Below are positions 47,194 through 57,488 of a DNA stretch of 64,000 nucleotides, piece after piece. Every line of letters begins with the position of its first letter. Within the stretch, counting starts at the first letter, position 1. The DNA is from Pseudoalteromonas rubra (GTDB taxonomy: Bacteria; Pseudomonadota; Gammaproteobacteria; Enterobacterales; Alteromonadaceae): assembly GCF_001482385.1 (NCBI RefSeq), contig NZ_CP013611.1:682001-746000 (forward strand), in the 5' to 3' direction. The translations under genes were made by a program, and so were the position numbers. The notes beneath the pieces were generated by a model. The model made no database searches. It was not told the DNA's origin and saw nothing but the letters and a program-made list of their open reading frames with translations.

Positions 47194-47571
47194 CTAGTCT
47201 TGCTGGGCTTTATCTTGGTTTTTAAGCTTAAACTCTCTGACGATGAAAGTGGCAAACGGTAAGCTCAATGTCAAACCAATAATTAATTCGTTGCTGTAGC
47301 CTGCCAGCCGCTCTGTAAAATAACAACCAAAACCGACAACCCCAAACGCAGCAATCACCACACTGGCAATCATAGGCAGCAACTTTTCGTACTTGGTGAT
47401 GATATGGCCGACTAACAAATTAAAAGCGAAGGTATATAGCAAAGTAATCCAGATACTGGGGTACGTTTGCCCGTCAATTGCCAGCACCAATGCAGCCTGC
47501 AAGCCGCTCAAATAGAAAAAACTGAAGATCACCCATAACGAACTATGAATAACAACCTGTTTAGTCATCAC
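47194..47571 (-). CDS. Inner-membrane protein, unknown function
   Basis: A 125-residue protein with about four transmembrane helices (near residues 8-30, 38-58, 64-84 and 88-110) and a charged C-terminus (REFKLKNQDKAQQD). No family is recognised. It lies just downstream of the tRNA-Ser terminator on the same strand. Codon usage is like its neighbours, so it is probably a native gene. Confidence 0.6.
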   Translation of the reverse strand: MMTKQVVIHSSLWVIFSFFYLSGLQAALVLAIDGQTYPSIWITLLYTFAFNLLVGHIITKYEKLLPMIASVVIAAFGVVGFGCYFTERLAGYSNELIIGLTLSLPFATFIVREFKLKNQDKAQQD

Positions 47572-47584
47572 TGCCTCCGAACGA

Positions 47585-47610
47585 AAAAAACCGCCGTATA
47601 GGCGGTTTTG
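47585..47610 (-). terminator. tRNA-Ser terminator
   Basis: On the minus strand AACCGCC, a 5-nt loop and GGCGGTT form a 7-bp stem followed by a T-run. It ends the tRNA transcript. Confidence 0.8.
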
Positions 47611-47619
47611 GGAATGAGG

Positions 47620-47710
47620 TGGCGGAGAGATAGGGATTTGAACCCTAGATACGCTATTAACGTATGCCGGTTTTCAAGACCGGTGCTTTCAACCACTCAG
47701 CCATCTCTCC
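47620..47710 (-). tRNA. tRNA-Ser (anticodon UGA)
   Basis: The minus strand folds into a type II tRNA: acceptor arm GGAGAGA with TCTCTCC, a D-arm with GCTGAGTGGTTGAAAGC, anticodon stem CCGGT around loop CTTGAAA (anticodon TGA), a long variable arm (CATACG...CGTATC) typical of Ser, and a T-arm with GGGTTCAAATCCC. Discriminator G and a templated CCA are present (47620-47622), so the mature 3' end is encoded. Confidence 0.95.
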
Positions 47711-47841
47711 GTTGTTGGCGCGAATTCTAAGGTGCTGAGATAAAAAAGTAAAGTCCTAATTCAGTTTTTTGCAAAACTCGCATGCCAAACGATCACTTTT
47801 CATACACCCAAAGAGGTGTCAGCAGTATTATTGAGCACTCA

Positions 47842-48213
47842 TTAATAGTATTGCTTTGGTCTTCTCGCAACCCAAGCACCTATGATGCTTAACCCAACAC
47901 ACATTAGTATTACCAATGCCATGTCAACAATACCCTGTGTCAAGTCTATCACCGGGTAAAGATGCTCCAACAATAAGGGGATCACTGACATAACAGCAAC
48001 GCAACTGAGCACTTTAAACGCTCGACTAAAATCAAAGCGCCGACTATAGTTCATCCAGCTGGTTAAAACGAGCAGAAAACAAGCAGGTGATAACAGTGCC
48101 AGCCAAACTTCACTGATGTGAGGCAGCATGATACCTGTTGAAATACACCCTAATACACCCCAAACAATCCAGGTCCACCAATTCTCCCGCTCTTTTAAAA
48201 ATAGATTGCCCAT
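47842..48213 (-). CDS. Membrane protein, unknown function
   Basis: A 123-residue hydrophobic protein with about four transmembrane segments (residues 14-30, 35-52, 66-84 and 93-113), starting MGNLFLKERENWWTWIVWG. No family is recognised. It is a single gene upstream of the tRNA-Ser promoter region. The C-terminus is basic (ARRPKQYY). Confidence 0.5.
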   Translation of the reverse strand: MGNLFLKERENWWTWIVWGVLGCISTGIMLPHISEVWLALLSPACFLLVLTSWMNYSRRFDFSRAFKVLSCVAVMSVIPLLLEHLYPVIDLTQGIVDMALVILMCVGLSIIGAWVARRPKQYY

Positions 48214-48397
48214 TACTATTCTTCTTATAATTGTGTTCTGAGACTGCCAGACACTAGCCTAACAAAGAATCAGGTCACAAAACAACCGCAGGACGAATAA
48301 TTAGTGCACTAAGCTTCCTATTTAACAACGGATATCATTTTATCGGTCCGTGGACGCAACTAAGCGATGTATCTATTTCGTTTCATGCACAAATAAC

Positions 48398-48835
48398 TCA
48401 CTCACCGATATCTTCATTCCATAAATCCGGACGGGCTTTAATAAACTCATTCATCATATTGATACATTCAGCGTCCTGACGAATTTCGAGTTTAACGCCA
48501 TGCTCTGCAAGCAAGGTCTCGCTCCCCATAAAGTTCTTATTTTCACCAATCACAACATGAGGAATGCCATATAACAAGATTGTTCCGGAACACATGGGGC
48601 ATGGTGACAGTGTCGTATATAAAGTGCATTCTTTATATACGGATGCACTGAGGCGCCCGGCATTTTCTAACGCATCCATTTCACCATGTAAGACAGTGCT
48701 GCCTTTCTGAACCCTCTGATTGTGGCCGCGTCCGATTATCTCACCTTTGTGAACCAGAACAGAACCGATGGGGATCCCACCTGTATCAAGCCCTTTCTTT
48801 GCTTCTTCAATGGCTGCAGCTAAAAACTTGTCCAT
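48398..48835 (-). CDS. Nucleoside/cytosine deaminase family protein
   Basis: A 145-residue zinc deaminase of the CDA fold, close to yeast cytosine deaminase Fcy1. The zinc site is visible: His in VLHGEMDALEN (HGE instead of the usual HAE) with the catalytic Glu, and the two Cys in SPCPMCSG. The C-terminal IRPDLWNEDIGE-like tail is typical of Fcy1-type proteins. The start at 48835 has GGAG seven bases upstream. It could be a cytosine or guanine deaminase used in pyrimidine or purine salvage. Confidence 0.82.
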   Translation of the reverse strand: MDKFLAAAIEEAKKGLDTGGIPIGSVLVHKGEIIGRGHNQRVQKGSTVLHGEMDALENAGRLSASVYKECTLYTTLSPCPMCSGTILLYGIPHVVIGENKNFMGSETLLAEHGVKLEIRQDAECINMMNEFIKARPDLWNEDIGE

Positions 48836-49128
48836 CATTGTACTCCTGATGTTGGCCATACCAATCCGCATACATCACGATGTCAGTCTAAAAAACCTGT
48901 CGCTTTGATGCCACACGCTGTGGCCAGCGGTTTGCGCTCGCCGAGACCGTTGTTCTCCATAAACGACTGGCCATGCATCTAACTCGTTCGGTCATATCCA
49001 GATTGCTGTTACTCGGTTTAAAAACTGTGTAGCTAACACAGTATTAATTAAATTAGCACGCAATTGAGGATAAAATAAGAATGTTCTAGTCCAGACTAAT
49101 CCCCGTAATTGTTAGGCTGGTATGCCAG

Positions 49129-49542
49129 TTACCTTGGAGTCTGGTATCTATACGCTTGGTTAAGCTGCTGAGCTTGAAAATCATCTATTACACCCTGTTT
49201 ATTCAATACTGCAATGATTGAACCCGGCTTACGAGCCAGGGTAATAGCGATTTTATCAATCTCTACGCTCCCTTTATATTGCTCAAGTACCTGCTTTATA
49301 TCTTCGTCAGACCAGGGCAAGCCATAATTCTCGGGCAACCCTTTATCCAGGTTATCCTGCTGCTTTTGAGCCAGGGTTTTCTTTACCTTTTTCTGTTTTG
49401 GCTGCCATTGCAAAGACTGAAAAAGGGCTCTGATCACATCGGGGTGGTTGTAAGGCGACTGTGCTGGCAGGATTTCTCCTGTGATAGGGTCAATGCCATT
49501 GGCGAGGCCATACACTATATTGGCAACTTGTTGCTGGTCCAT
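49129..49542 (-). CDS. Putative SANT/Myb-like helix-turn-helix protein, unknown function
   Basis: A 137-residue protein. The N-terminal part (QQVANIVYGLANGIDPITGEILP) looks conserved, the centre is basic, and the C-terminal PWSDEDIKQVLEQYK, IDKIAITLARKPGSIIAVLNKQG segment resembles a SANT/Myb-like helix-turn-helix (Trp, acidic pair and a basic recognition helix). It occurs in several marine gammaproteobacteria by memory, but no function is known. Single gene, unlike its neighbours in orientation only by chance. Confidence 0.6.
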   Translation of the reverse strand: MDQQQVANIVYGLANGIDPITGEILPAQSPYNHPDVIRALFQSLQWQPKQKKVKKTLAQKQQDNLDKGLPENYGLPWSDEDIKQVLEQYKGSVEIDKIAITLARKPGSIIAVLNKQGVIDDFQAQQLNQAYRYQTPR

Positions 49543-49764
49543 ATCTGCTCCTTGATTATAAAAAACAACAATACGTCAACTTTTTGTAACAATATGAGTG
49601 TAGCAGGTATGTTTAAGTAAGGCTGTTTTTTCCCCAATTTGTAGCAACCCAAAAGGGTGTAGAGACGAAAAGTGAGAGTAGAAAGTATTACTGCAACCGA
49701 GTCCAATTAGTTAAGGCTGCGAGACCAGCTAGCAGGCACAAGCTGGTCTGAAATGCGACAAGGT

Positions 49765-50478
49765 TTACAAACCTTTAATTGATTCGTTGATAGCACTCAG
49801 GGCCTGAACTGGATCAGCAGCCTGAGTGATAGGCCGGCCAACAACAAGATAATCACTGCCTGACTTTATCGCCAATTCTGGCGTCATGATCCGCTTCTGA
49901 TCTCCTGCATCACTGCCAGCAGGTCTTATTCCTGGAGTTACTAAACAAAAGTCACTGCCTAACTCGGTCTTAAGTGTTTGCGCTTCCTGTGCTGAGCATA
50001 CTACGCCATCGAGGCCTGACTCTTTAGCAAGCTTCGCCAAATAAACCACCTGCTCCTGAGGGGTCTTATCTACACCGAGTTTGCTCAATTGTGCCTGATC
50101 CATACTGGTCAACACAGTAACCGCAATCAGCAGAGGGGCTTTATCACCGTAGGCTTCCAGTGCTTGTTTAGCTTTGCTCATCATTTCAGTACCACCGCTG
50201 GCGTGCACATTGACCATCCACACACCTAACTCTGCAGCAGCTGTGACCGCCTTCGCAACTGTATTTGGAATGTCGTGAAACTTCAAATCAAGAAACACGT
50301 CAAACCCTTTGTCAATAAGCTTAGAGACAAACTGAGGGCCGAAATAGGTAAACATTTCCTTTCCGACTTTTAAACGACATTCATCAGGAGAAAGCTGGGA
50401 TACAAACGCCAGCGCAGCAGCTTCATTGTCGTAATCCAGTGCAATTAGCACCTTTTTCATTTCTGTGTTTGACATAGT
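49765..50478 (-). CDS. pyrF: Orotidine 5'-phosphate decarboxylase
   Basis: A 237-residue TIM-barrel enzyme that makes UMP. The catalytic [10 protein letters not shown] motif (Lys and Asp pair, about residue 65) is present, along with the C-terminal [19 protein letters not shown] and VGRPIT motifs. I chose ATG 50478 ([10 protein letters not shown]) because the ORF extension to 50553 has no family support. It follows lapB by 32 bp, as in E. coli, and is probably co-transcribed with lapA-lapB. Confidence 0.95.
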   Translation of the reverse strand, partial: TMSNTEMKKVLIALDYDNEAAALAFVSQLSPDECRLKVGKEMFTYFGPQFVSKLIDKGFDVFLDLKFHDIPNTVAKAVTAAAELGVWMVNVHASGGTEMMSKAKQALEAYGDKAPLLIAVTVLTSMDQAQLSKLGVDKTPQEQVVYLAKLAKESGLDGVVCSAQEAQTLKTELGSDFCLVTPGIRPAGSDAGDQKRIMTPELAIKSGSDYLVVGRPITQAADPVQALSAINESIKGL

Positions 50479-50510
50479 TGATCTATTTCGCCTTATAAAA
50501 TATCGATGTT

Positions 50511-51674
50511 TTAATACCCGTCCACACCCTGGCTTGGCAAAATGGATTCCCAAGACTTACAGGAGGGACATAACCAATAAAGTTTGTGACTGGTAAACCC
50601 ACAATTGCGGCACTGGTAGTCTGGCTTTGTTTCAACGTAGGCAGATACCAGATTGTCGACTTCATTTAATACCGACTGAAACTTATCCTGCCTGGTCGCG
50701 AGTAACTTTAATAGAAAACTGAAGCCCCTAATTGAAGGTTCTCGCTTCAAACTGTCGGTAAGATAATCTACTGCTTGCTGAGTATGCCCTGCTTCCACTA
50801 AGCCCTCACAATGCTTTATTTTTACCAGCACCCCACTGGTTTTCAGTAAATCATTAACTAGCATATGAAATTCATGCTCGATGTTGAGACGTTGATAGCA
50901 TACGTGCAAGTCTTGCAACACTAGCGGGATGGCACAGGGAAACTGTGAAACCAGCTTACGCCAGTAGTAAATAGCTTTGACATTATCTGCTTTTCCAAGC
51001 GCATCATGCCCTAGCTCATAGAGCGGCCTGATCGTTGTTCTCGGCAATTTAAGTGCGCGCTCAAGGTAATCAGTCAGATAATCTTCAGAGTCTTGTTCAG
51101 CTGTCTGGTTTTCTAATGCGGCTTCACAATAAAAGTTAGCAATTGCAGCGCAGTAAATCTGTTCAGTAAATAGCTCGGCGTGACTCTCATACATATTCAC
51201 GCCCTTTTTCCATTCCCGGGTTTGCGAATAAAGCTGTATGATGGGCGTCAAAGCCTCTTCATAATCCGCTTTAACCAACTCGACCAAATGCTCCTCTGCA
51301 CTGTCCAGTAAACCCGCCATAATGTAATCTTCGGCGAGCGCTAATTTACAGGATTGAATAATCTGCATGTCCAGACTTGGTTGTTTTAGAAGCAGTTCAT
51401 GGATCCGGATAGCTCGGTCGAGCTCACCTCTTTTGCGGAATAAGGTGGCGAGTATGAGGTAGTGTTCAACAGAATCAGCACTCACCTCTAGTAACTTAAT
51501 CAGGTGTTCAAGGCCCTGATCTTCTTCTCTATCTAAAAGAAACTTTAACCCTTTGCTGTATTCTGAGGTAATTTTCCGATTTTGTTCATGGGCTTGATTT
51601 TTAGCACTGTTTTTCCCCATGACATAGCCATAAGCAGCTGCTACCGGAAGCAATAGGAAAAGTAACTCAATCAT
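50511..51674 (-). CDS. lapB: Lipopolysaccharide assembly protein LapB (YciM)
   Basis: A 387-residue membrane-anchored TPR protein. An N-terminal helix ([20 protein letters not shown]) anchors it; about nine TPR units follow, and a C-terminal rubredoxin-like zinc site has CRNCGF and CPSCKSW. LapB binds FtsH and controls LpxC turnover, so it sets LPS synthesis. It overlaps lapA by 4 nt, and pyrF follows. Confidence 0.94.
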   Translation of the reverse strand: MIELLFLLLPVAAAYGYVMGKNSAKNQAHEQNRKITSEYSKGLKFLLDREEDQGLEHLIKLLEVSADSVEHYLILATLFRKRGELDRAIRIHELLLKQPSLDMQIIQSCKLALAEDYIMAGLLDSAEEHLVELVKADYEEALTPIIQLYSQTREWKKGVNMYESHAELFTEQIYCAAIANFYCEAALENQTAEQDSEDYLTDYLERALKLPRTTIRPLYELGHDALGKADNVKAIYYWRKLVSQFPCAIPLVLQDLHVCYQRLNIEHEFHMLVNDLLKTSGVLVKIKHCEGLVEAGHTQQAVDYLTDSLKREPSIRGFSFLLKLLATRQDKFQSVLNEVDNLVSAYVETKPDYQCRNCGFTSHKLYWLCPSCKSWESILPSQGVDGY

Positions 51675-51934
51675 CTACTGCTTTGCGCTTGTATCGATTG
51701 ATTAACTCTCTGCTGTTGGCGAATTTGCCTCTTTAACTGTGTTATCTTGCCAATGCTCAGTAACAGCCCTAACACTAAACCAAATACAACACATAAGCTT
51801 ATTAAACTGGCCAACGGTACCTCTGAACTGGCGATGATATAGTCAACTTTTACTATGGCTGGATTTTGAGTACCCAACACAAAAGCGATTATCACCAGTA
51901 TCAAAAATAATCCTTTTCTTACTACCTGGATCAA
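51671..51934 (-). CDS. lapA: LapA (YciS)
   Basis: An 87-residue protein with two N-terminal transmembrane helices (about residues 8-28 and 41-63, with LVIIAFVLGTQN and LISLCVVFGLVLGLLL) and a basic cytoplasmic coiled segment. LapA works with LapB in LPS assembly control. It overlaps lapB (ATGA) and follows ihfB by 15 bp on the same strand. The size matches the family. Confidence 0.9.
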   Translation of the reverse strand: MIQVVRKGLFLILVIIAFVLGTQNPAIVKVDYIIASSEVPLASLISLCVVFGLVLGLLLSIGKITQLKRQIRQQQRVNQSIQAQSSR

Positions 51935-51949
51935 ACGTTACCTCATTAA

Positions 51950-52240
51950 TCAGTTTTCTAGACTGGCGTTCACGCGGTCACGAAGCTCTTTACCAGGCTT
52001 AAAGTGAGGTACGTACTTCCCATCCAACTCAACGGTTTCACCTGTTTTCGGGTTACGACCAGTACGAGGTGAGCGATAGTGGAGAGAAAAGCTGCCAAAG
52101 CCGCGGATTTCGATACGATCTGAGCTTGAAAGTGAACCTGCCATCTGCTCTAAAATCTCTTTTACCGCATTCTCAACGTCTTTGACTGGGACGTGAATAT
52201 GTTGCTCAGCAAGTTTTTCGATTAGTTCTGACTTTGTCAT
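51950..52240 (-). CDS. ihfB: Integration host factor subunit beta
   Basis: A 96-residue DNA-bending protein of the HU/IHF family, which dimerises with IhfA. It begins [13 protein letters not shown] and has the beta-arm [20 protein letters not shown] with the conserved Pro at the tip that intercalates into DNA. It follows rpsA as in E. coli. A hairpin (52262-52283) between them lets expression be uncoupled. Confidence 0.96.
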   Translation of the reverse strand: MTKSELIEKLAEQHIHVPVKDVENAVKEILEQMAGSLSSSDRIEIRGFGSFSLHYRSPRTGRNPKTGETVELDGKYVPHFKPGKELRDRVNASLEN

Positions 52241-52257
52241 AGCGTTTCCTTTAGATA

Positions 52258-52283
52258 AAAAAGAAGGGCAAAAGTGCCCTTCT
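52258..52283 (-). terminator. Hairpin between rpsA and ihfB
   Basis: AGAAGGGCA and TGCCCTTCT (52262-52270 and 52275-52283) form a 9-bp stem with a 4-nt loop and a minus-strand T-run. It should terminate most rpsA transcripts, with some read-through to ihfB. Confidence 0.8.
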
Positions 52284-52298
52284 ATTCAAGACTGAATA

Positions 52299-53966
52299 TT
52301 AGTCTTTTTGAGCGTTTTTGAAAGCTGCAGCCATTGCATTTTCAAATGCTGGCTCTTCTTTCTTCAGCTTCTCAAGCGCTTCTTTCTCTTCAGCTTCGAA
52401 GATAGCTTTAACAGATAGGCTGATAGTACGGTTCTTACGATCAACACCTACAAATTTAGCTTCGATTTCGTCGCCTGCAGAAACAACGCTAGTTGCGTCT
52501 TCGATGCGCTCTTGTGCGATGTCAGCAACACGGATGTAGCCTTCAACGCCTTCGATAAGCTCAACAGTTGCGCCTTTCGCGTCAACGTCTGTCACTTTAC
52601 CTTTAACAATAGCACCTTTTTTGTTTGCGTCTAGGTAGTTATTGAAAGGATCAGCTTCGATTTGCTTAACGCCTAATGAGATACGCTCACGCTCTGGGTC
52701 AACCTGAAGAACGATTGCAGAGATCTCGTCGCCTTTCTTGTATTCACGTACAGCTTCTTCGCCAGGCGTGTTCCAAGAAATGTCAGACAGGTGTACAAGA
52801 CCGTCGATACCACCGTCAAGACCGATGAAGATACCGAAATCAGTGATAGACTTGATCTTACCAGTAACTTGGTCGCCTTTGTTCTGTAGACGAGCAAATT
52901 CCTGCCAAGGGTTAGCTTTACACTGCTTAAGACCTAGAGAAATACGACGACGCTCTTCGTCGATTTCAAGAACCATAACTTCAACAGTGTCACCTAGTGA
53001 AACAACTTTTGAAGGGTGGATGTTCTTGTTAGTCCAGTCCATTTCAGATACGTGTACCAGACCTTCTACGCCTTCTTCGATTTCAACGAAACAACCGTAG
53101 TCAGTTAGGTTAGTAACACGACCAGTTAGCTTAGCGCCTTCTGGGTAACGACCAGCGATAGCTGCCCAAGGATCTTCGCCAAGTTGCTTAAGACCTAGAG
53201 AAACACGAGTCTTCTCTTTGTCGAACTTAAGTACTTTAACTGCGATCTCGTCACCAACATTTACGATTTCACTTGGGTGCTTAACGCGCTTCCAAGCCAT
53301 GTCAGTGATGTGAAGTAGGCCGTCAACACCGCCCAGATCTACGAATGCACCGTAGTCTGTAAGGTTCTTAACGATACCTTTAACTTCTTGACCTTCAACA
53401 AGGTTAGCCAGCAGCTCTTCACGCTCTTGTGAGTTTTCAGACTCAATAACAGCACGACGAGAAACAACTACGTTGTTACGCTTCTGGTCAAGCTTGATAA
53501 CTTTGAACTCAAGCTCTTTACCTTCAAGGTGTGTTGTGTCGCGTACTGGACGAACGTCAACAAGTGAACCAGGTAGGAATGCACGGATTGAATCAACTTC
53601 AACAGTGAAACCACCTTTAACTTTACCGTTGATGATACCAACAACAGTTTCTTGTTCTTCACAAGCTTTCTCAAGGCGGATCCAAGCTTCGTGACGCTTC
53701 GCTTTCTCACGAGAAAGGATAGTTTCACCGAAACCATCTTCGATTGCGTCAAGTGCCACATCTACTTCGTCGCCAACAGCAACTTCTAGTTCACCAGCAG
53801 CATTTTTGAATTGCTCTGCAGGGATTGCACTTTCAGACTTAAGGCCAGCATCAACAAGAACAATGTTGTTCTCGATTGAGATAACAGTACCTTTAACGAT
53901 AGAGCCTTGCTCTGCTTCAAAACCCTTTAGGCTTTCTTCAAATAACTGCGCAAAATTTTCTGACAT
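52299..53966 (-). CDS. rpsA: 30S ribosomal protein S1
   Basis: A 555-residue protein with six S1/OB repeats (about residues 20-87, 105-171, 192-260, 277-347, 364-434 and 451-520). Typical phrases are [37 protein letters not shown] and [20 protein letters not shown]. It delivers mRNA to the 30S subunit. The whole length matches E. coli S1 (557 aa). A strong codon bias toward frequently used codons is seen, as expected of an abundant protein. A promoter and leader lie in the 94-bp gap after cmk. Confidence 0.98.
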   Translation of the reverse strand: MSENFAQLFEESLKGFEAEQGSIVKGTVISIENNIVLVDAGLKSESAIPAEQFKNAAGELEVAVGDEVDVALDAIEDGFGETILSREKAKRHEAWIRLEKACEEQETVVGIINGKVKGGFTVEVDSIRAFLPGSLVDVRPVRDTTHLEGKELEFKVIKLDQKRNNVVVSRRAVIESENSQEREELLANLVEGQEVKGIVKNLTDYGAFVDLGGVDGLLHITDMAWKRVKHPSEIVNVGDEIAVKVLKFDKEKTRVSLGLKQLGEDPWAAIAGRYPEGAKLTGRVTNLTDYGCFVEIEEGVEGLVHVSEMDWTNKNIHPSKVVSLGDTVEVMVLEIDEERRRISLGLKQCKANPWQEFARLQNKGDQVTGKIKSITDFGIFIGLDGGIDGLVHLSDISWNTPGEEAVREYKKGDEISAIVLQVDPERERISLGVKQIEADPFNNYLDANKKGAIVKGKVTDVDAKGATVELIEGVEGYIRVADIAQERIEDATSVVSAGDEIEAKFVGVDRKNRTISLSVKAIFEAEEKEALEKLKKEEPAFENAMAAAFKNAQKD

Positions 53967-54060
53967 ACTAAATACGTCTCATAAATAAACATTCCAATTA
54001 GCAACCATGCTGCATGGGGTGGTTGATATAACGTCGGCCTCCTGCCAACGCAGTAAAAAT

Positions 54061-54768
54061 CTAGTTTGATGCAGGTAACTTGCCAGCAACAATGGTGTCC
54101 TGAACTAAAGCCGTGACTTTCGCAAACACCTGTTCCGCATCTAATTTCGTTGTATCGAGCACGATAGCATCGTCTGCCGGCACCAAAGGCGCGACCTCAC
54201 GGTTCATATCTCGATCATCGCGAGCTTCAATCTCGCTTAAAAGACCATCTAGTGTAACATCCAGCCCTTTATCCTTCAACTCCAGATAACGACGTCTTGC
54301 ACGTTCTTGCGCGCTGGCTGTTAAATAAATTTTTAGTTCAGCTTGCGGGAAAACAACCGTTCCCATATCTCTGCCATCCGCGATCAGGCCTCTTTCGCTA
54401 CGGAAAGCCCTCTGGCGACGCAATAAAGCTTCTCGAACCCGAGGCAATGCAGCGATTTTAGACGCTGCAGCACCGACCTCTTCGTTACGGATCGTGTGGG
54501 TGACATCCTCCCCCTCAAGGATCACTCTGATTTTTTTCGTCTCACCGTCTATCGGAAACTGAACGTCCAAATTTGCGGCGAGAGGCACTAAAGCCTCTTC
54601 ATTATCGAGTGCAATATGATGATGAATAGCAGCCAAAGACAAAACGCGATAAATTGCGCCGCTATCCAACACGTCCCAATCAAGCTTTTCAGCTAATAAA
54701 CGACAAACCGTTCCTTTGCCCGAGCCGCTTGGGCCGTCTACGGTGATTACTGGCATGACAGCCTGCAT
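54061..54768 (-). CDS. cmk: Cytidylate kinase
   Basis: A 235-residue bacterial CMP kinase. The P-loop [11 protein letters not shown] is at residues 12-22, and the NMP-binding region has [32 protein letters not shown] with the conserved Arg and Asp. It phosphorylates CMP and dCMP. The order aroA-cmk-rpsA-ihfB matches the E. coli layout. The protein is a few residues longer than E. coli Cmk (227 aa). Confidence 0.96.
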   Translation of the reverse strand: MQAVMPVITVDGPSGSGKGTVCRLLAEKLDWDVLDSGAIYRVLSLAAIHHHIALDNEEALVPLAANLDVQFPIDGETKKIRVILEGEDVTHTIRNEEVGAAASKIAALPRVREALLRRQRAFRSERGLIADGRDMGTVVFPQAELKIYLTASAQERARRRYLELKDKGLDVTLDGLLSEIEARDDRDMNREVAPLVPADDAIVLDTTKLDAEQVFAKVTALVQDTIVAGKLPASN

Positions 54769-54982
54769 TTAAACCTCCCGAAATGCACACCAAAAATTAA
54801 CTGCAGTATTATACGCAAGTTTGCTGAATAGATCCTTATTGACATGTAACTTTTTGTTTGGTTGAAAATTTACGCAGGAACCAGGCAGGAACTTAAAGGG
54901 CAGACAGCTAGACTAATCAAGCGCTGCGTGCCCTTAACGAATTACGTAGCTCGATAGGAAACTCCACTCGAGCTAGCAGCCA

Positions 54983-56260
54983 TTACTGACTGACGGAAGA
55001 AAGAACGTCGAAGTAAGTCGGGAAGGTTTTTGCGGTACAGCCAGGGTCATTAATGATCACGTCGACACCACCCACAGCTACCATAGAAAAACACATCGCA
55101 ATACGGTGATCATTATAGGTATCGATCTCCGCCAGGTTGAAAGTCTCAGGCGGAGTAATTTCGATGAAATCATGCCCCTCTGTCACCTCTGCACCTACTT
55201 TTTTAAGCTCCGTTGCCATGGCATACAGGCGATCAGTTTCTTTAACACGCCAGTTGTAGATATTACGAATAACCGTTTTACCTTTTGCAAACAAAGCAAC
55301 AGTTGCCAGTGTCATCGCGGCATCCGGAATGGCGTTGGCGTCAATATCAACCCCGTTTAGCTCACCCTTACGGACAACAAGCTTTTCATCATGCCAGTCA
55401 ATATCGGCACCCACCTGCTCCATCACAGAAGCAAAACCAATGTCGCCCTGGACACTCTTACGTCCGACACCATTAATTTCAATCTCACCGCCCGCTATGG
55501 CTGCTGCGGCAATAAAATAGGAAGCCGATGAGGCATCACCTTCAACCATAATGCTGCCAGGGGAAACGTACCCTTGCTGACCTTTAACATGAAATACCTG
55601 ATAGTTATCATGACTAACAGACACACCAAACTGCGCCATAACACCGAGTGTAATATCAATATAAGGCTTGGAAACCAACTCCCCTTTTATGCGGATTGTG
55701 CTGTCTTTAACAAACAAAGGGGCAGCCATCAGCAATGCGGTTAAAAACTGGCTTGATATACTGCCGTCAATTTCTACTTCGCCCCCCTCGATTGCGTCAC
55801 CATTAATCTGTAACGGTGGATAGTCCTTATTTTTTAGATATTTAATATCTGCGCCCAACGCATGTAGCGCATCAACCAGATGGCCGATGGGTCGTTCTTC
55901 CATTCTGGGTTCGCCAATCAGGGTAAATTGACCCTGACTTGCTGCTAGTACTGCGGTTAGTGGTCTGAAAGCTGTACCAGCATTACCCAGAAACAACGCT
56001 TCCGATGGTGTTTTAAAGCGCCCACCTTGGCCATAAACATGGGCTGACGTTTTGTCTTCGTTCAACTCAACTTTTACGCCCATTTCTGCAAGCGCAAGTA
56101 ACATATGGCGAATATCATCACTATCGAGCAAGTTATTCACTTGCGTAACACCATCGCACAACGCGGCCAGCAATAACACGCGATTCGACAAGCTTTTCGA
56201 GCCCGGCAGCGTGACACTGCCATTGATTTTATCTATGGCGCTTAATCTAAGCTGTTCCAT
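54983..56260 (-). CDS. aroA: 3-phosphoshikimate 1-carboxyvinyltransferase (EPSP synthase, class I)
   Basis: A 425-residue two-domain enzyme of the shikimate pathway. Phosphate-binding [10 protein letters not shown] and the active-site [15 protein letters not shown] (with the class I Gly in NAGTA) are present. [10 protein letters not shown] with the catalytic Glu/Asp region and [10 protein letters not shown] end the protein. It overlaps serC by one base (TAATG), as in many gammaproteobacteria where serC-aroA forms a mixed-function operon. Confidence 0.97.
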   Translation of the reverse strand: MEQLRLSAIDKINGSVTLPGSKSLSNRVLLLAALCDGVTQVNNLLDSDDIRHMLLALAEMGVKVELNEDKTSAHVYGQGGRFKTPSEALFLGNAGTAFRPLTAVLAASQGQFTLIGEPRMEERPIGHLVDALHALGADIKYLKNKDYPPLQINGDAIEGGEVEIDGSISSQFLTALLMAAPLFVKDSTIRIKGELVSKPYIDITLGVMAQFGVSVSHDNYQVFHVKGQQGYVSPGSIMVEGDASSASYFIAAAAIAGGEIEINGVGRKSVQGDIGFASVMEQVGADIDWHDEKLVVRKGELNGVDIDANAIPDAAMTLATVALFAKGKTVIRNIYNWRVKETDRLYAMATELKKVGAEVTEGHDFIEITPPETFNLAEIDTYNDHRIAMCFSMVAVGGVDVIINDPGCTAKTFPTYFDVLSSVSQ

Positions 56261-57342
56261 TAGCTGTTCTCCTTGGCAAACTTATCCATGAAAGCTATCA
56301 ATGCTTTAATGCCTTCAATGGGCATGGCATTGTAAATACTGGCACGCATGCCACCTACGAAGCGGTGACCTTCTAAAGCGATCAAGCCATTGTCCTCGGC
56401 TTGTGCCAAAAACTGCTCGTTAAGAGATTCATCGTGTAGCCAAAACGGTACGTTCATCAAAGAACGACAGTGTTTAGCCACCTTGTTGAGGTAGAATGAG
56501 GAACCATCTATGTAATCATATAAAAGCGCGGCTTTTTCTTTGTTATGTGCTTCCATAGCTTTAACGCCACCAATTGATTCAAGATACTTGAATACTTCAG
56601 CAGCCAGGTACCAGGCAAAAGTGGGTGGCGTGTTGTACATACTCTGCTGCTTTGCTTCAATAGCGTAATCAAGGATTGCAGGCCTTGGCAGTCCTTTACG
56701 CTCAAGCAATGTCTTACGTACAATCGCAATACTCAGGCCTGACGGACCGATATTCTTCTGTGCGCCCGCATAAATTAAATCAAAGTCATCCACGTTCATT
56801 TCGCGCGACAAAATGTTTGATGACATGTCCGCAACGATTGGCGCTGTTGGGTGCTTTGGCACATCAAACAACTCAATACCATCAATGGTTTCGTTAGGAC
56901 AGTAGTGAATATATGCAGCATTTTCGGGTAAGTCCCACTGTGAGACAGGCAAGACATCAAAGGTGCCATTCTGATCCCGACGTATATCAATGGACTCAAC
57001 TTGTGTGAACTTCTGGCCTTCTTTAGTCGCCCCGCAGGACCAAATACCGTTCTCGATGTATACACCGGGCACATCGTCCTGATGCAGGTTTAACGGGACT
57101 GCGGCAAAGTGGCCACGACCACCTCCGTGCATAAACAGGACCTCGAACTCATCCGAGATATTCATCAGACGGCGCAAGCTCGCCTCGCATTCTCGCGCTA
57201 GCTCTAAAAACGGCGCAGAGCGGTGACTGATCTCCATCACAGAGACCCCTAAATTTTGCCAGTTAATAAATTCCTGTTGGGCTTTTTTCATAACAGCAGG
57301 TGGCAACATCGCAGGTCCTGCACAAAAGTTATAAACGCTCAT
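56260..57342 (-). CDS. serC: Phosphoserine aminotransferase
   Basis: A 360-residue PLP enzyme (class V) for serine and pyridoxal phosphate synthesis. The start [18 protein letters not shown] has GAGG five bases upstream, so I rejected the longer ORF from 57372. The PLP lysine is in [13 protein letters not shown] (about residue 197) and [13 protein letters not shown] occurs near the end. It stands upstream of aroA and is separated from gyrA by a terminator hairpin. Confidence 0.96.
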   Translation of the reverse strand: MSVYNFCAGPAMLPPAVMKKAQQEFINWQNLGVSVMEISHRSAPFLELARECEASLRRLMNISDEFEVLFMHGGGRGHFAAVPLNLHQDDVPGVYIENGIWSCGATKEGQKFTQVESIDIRRDQNGTFDVLPVSQWDLPENAAYIHYCPNETIDGIELFDVPKHPTAPIVADMSSNILSREMNVDDFDLIYAGAQKNIGPSGLSIAIVRKTLLERKGLPRPAILDYAIEAKQQSMYNTPPTFAWYLAAEVFKYLESIGGVKAMEAHNKEKAALLYDYIDGSSFYLNKVAKHCRSLMNVPFWLHDESLNEQFLAQAEDNGLIALEGHRFVGGMRASIYNAMPIEGIKALIAFMDKFAKENS

Positions 57343-57450
57343 AGTTTCCTCATTCCAGTTTTTATACTGCACCAGGCAGTGTGCTTATTTATTTTTAACG
57401 GACACGCATTGTGTGATGTTGTGCGCCCAGAATATATGCGTCGGAGAATA

Positions 57451-57476
57451 AAAAAGCGGCCTAAGCCGCTTTTTTA
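57451..57476 (-). terminator. gyrA terminator
   Basis: On the minus strand AGCGGC, a 4-nt loop and GCCGCT with flanking A and T runs form a stem of at least 9 bp and T-run. It separates gyrA from serC. Confidence 0.85.
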
Positions 57477-57488
57477 TATTGAACCAGA

